A stretch of 5,632 nt of DNA from an uncultured Treponema sp. (GTDB lineage Bacteria > Spirochaetota > Spirochaetia > Treponematales > Treponemataceae): NCBI GenBank assembly GCA_905236465.1, contig CAJOQA010000191.1, positions 1 to 5,632 of the forward strand, given 5' to 3'. The number at the start of each line of letters is the position of its first letter. Position 1 is the stretch's first letter. The notes under the pieces are model-generated. The model was not told where the DNA came from. It was given only the letters and a program-made list of their open reading frames with translations, and did no database searches. The position numbers were made by a program, and so were the translations under genes. Below, in pieces: positions 5,431 through 5,632 of the stretch.

Positions 5431-5632
5431 CAGACTTGAATTGAGTCCTGCTTCTTCAAGCCGGGCCTGTAATTGCCTTATAAGTTCATCTTTTTGAGCA
5501 AGCAGTATATCATCTTTTTCTTTCTGTAGCTTAGCACCCTGTTGCATACCCTGTTGCATACCCTGTTGCATACCTTGTTGAATCCCCTGTTGGATACCTT
5601 GTTGCATACCTTGTTGAATCCCCTGTTGGATA
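5428..5632 (-). CDS. C-terminal tail of a probable Rpn/PD-(D/E)XK nuclease family (transposase-like) protein
   Basis: The frame is open from the window edge to TAG at 5430-5428, giving 67 residues. The first 32 are eight copies of x-Q-Q-G with x being I or M. The next 35 form a charged heptad-like helix (A-K-L-Q-K-E-K-D-D-I-L-L to R-L-E-E-A-G-L) ending in N-S-S-L, likely a short coiled coil. Tails of repeated [x]-Q/E-x-G units followed by a helix are typical of Rpn proteins (PF12784, recombination-promoting nuclease, often labelled PD-(D/E)XK transposase), which are common in Treponema and Bacteroides. The nuclease domain itself lies outside the window, so the family is inferred from the tail only. 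It precedes the ExoIII gene by 32 bp on the same strand. An unrelated repeat protein remains possible. Confidence 0.6.
   Translation of the reverse strand, partial: IQQGIQQGMQQGIQQGIQQGMQQGMQQGMQQGAKLQKEKDDILLAQKDELIRQLQARLEEAGLNSSL
5536..5631. repeat. 12-bp tandem repeat, 8 units, coding for x-Q-Q-G
   Basis: Eight 12-bp units (on the + strand ACC-CTG-TTG-CAT and variants) run to the window edge and may continue beyond it. The three units nearest the gene's 3' end are identical. The rest follow a 36-bp higher-order period: the block at 5572-5607 is repeated base for base by 5608-5632 as far as the window goes. Unit length is a multiple of three, so copy-number change alters protein length without breaking the frame. 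Confidence 0.95.

Noticed and set aside
5536..5631. Regular repeats resembling a CRISPR array
   Set aside because: Units are 12 bp, contiguous without spacers, and translate as x-Q-Q-G in a frame that continues to a stop. This is a coding tandem repeat.

Overview
The window looks like ordinary chromosome from a spirochaete, most likely a host-associated Treponema. This is inferred from four things: moderate-to-low GC, a ParE whose TOPRIM region resembles the Bacteroidetes/spirochaete type, a eukaryote-like (type II) NADP isocitrate dehydrogenase, and a tail of an Rpn-like protein built from xQQG repeats. No 16S gene or other species marker is present, so the genus is a moderate-confidence guess.

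Layout. The left half is read on the + strand: the 3' end of an NFACT-R (DUF814) protein (1-477), then icd (552-1748), then parE (1872-3773). The right half is read on the - strand, from right to left: the C-terminal tail of a probable Rpn/PD-(D/E)XK-type protein (5632-5428, cut by the window edge), an exodeoxyribonuclease III/AP endonuclease (5395-4568), and a Cof-type HAD phosphatase (4571-3786). The last two share a 4-bp ATGA overlap. parE and the HAD gene converge with only 12 bp between their stops. There are no RNA genes, no complete mobile element and no CRISPR array. The longest gap without a gene is 123 bp (1749-1871).

Function. The genes are mostly housekeeping: ribosome/nascent-chain quality control (NFACT family), 2-oxoglutarate and NADPH supply (Icd), chromosome decatenation (ParE), base-excision repair (ExoIII) and phosphate-ester hydrolysis (HAD). 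They form no obvious single pathway. I see no convincing novel multi-gene system.

The points most worth a second look lie between the genes and at the right edge. These are a 42-bp near-perfect palindrome between icd and parE; a good sigma70-type promoter whose -10 box sits 8 nt before the parE ATG, implying a leaderless or near-leaderless mRNA; a second A/T-core hairpin with a possible leaderless promoter before the ExoIII gene; and a 12-bp tandem repeat with a 36-bp higher-order period in the Rpn-like gene, which carries in-frame internal ATGs.
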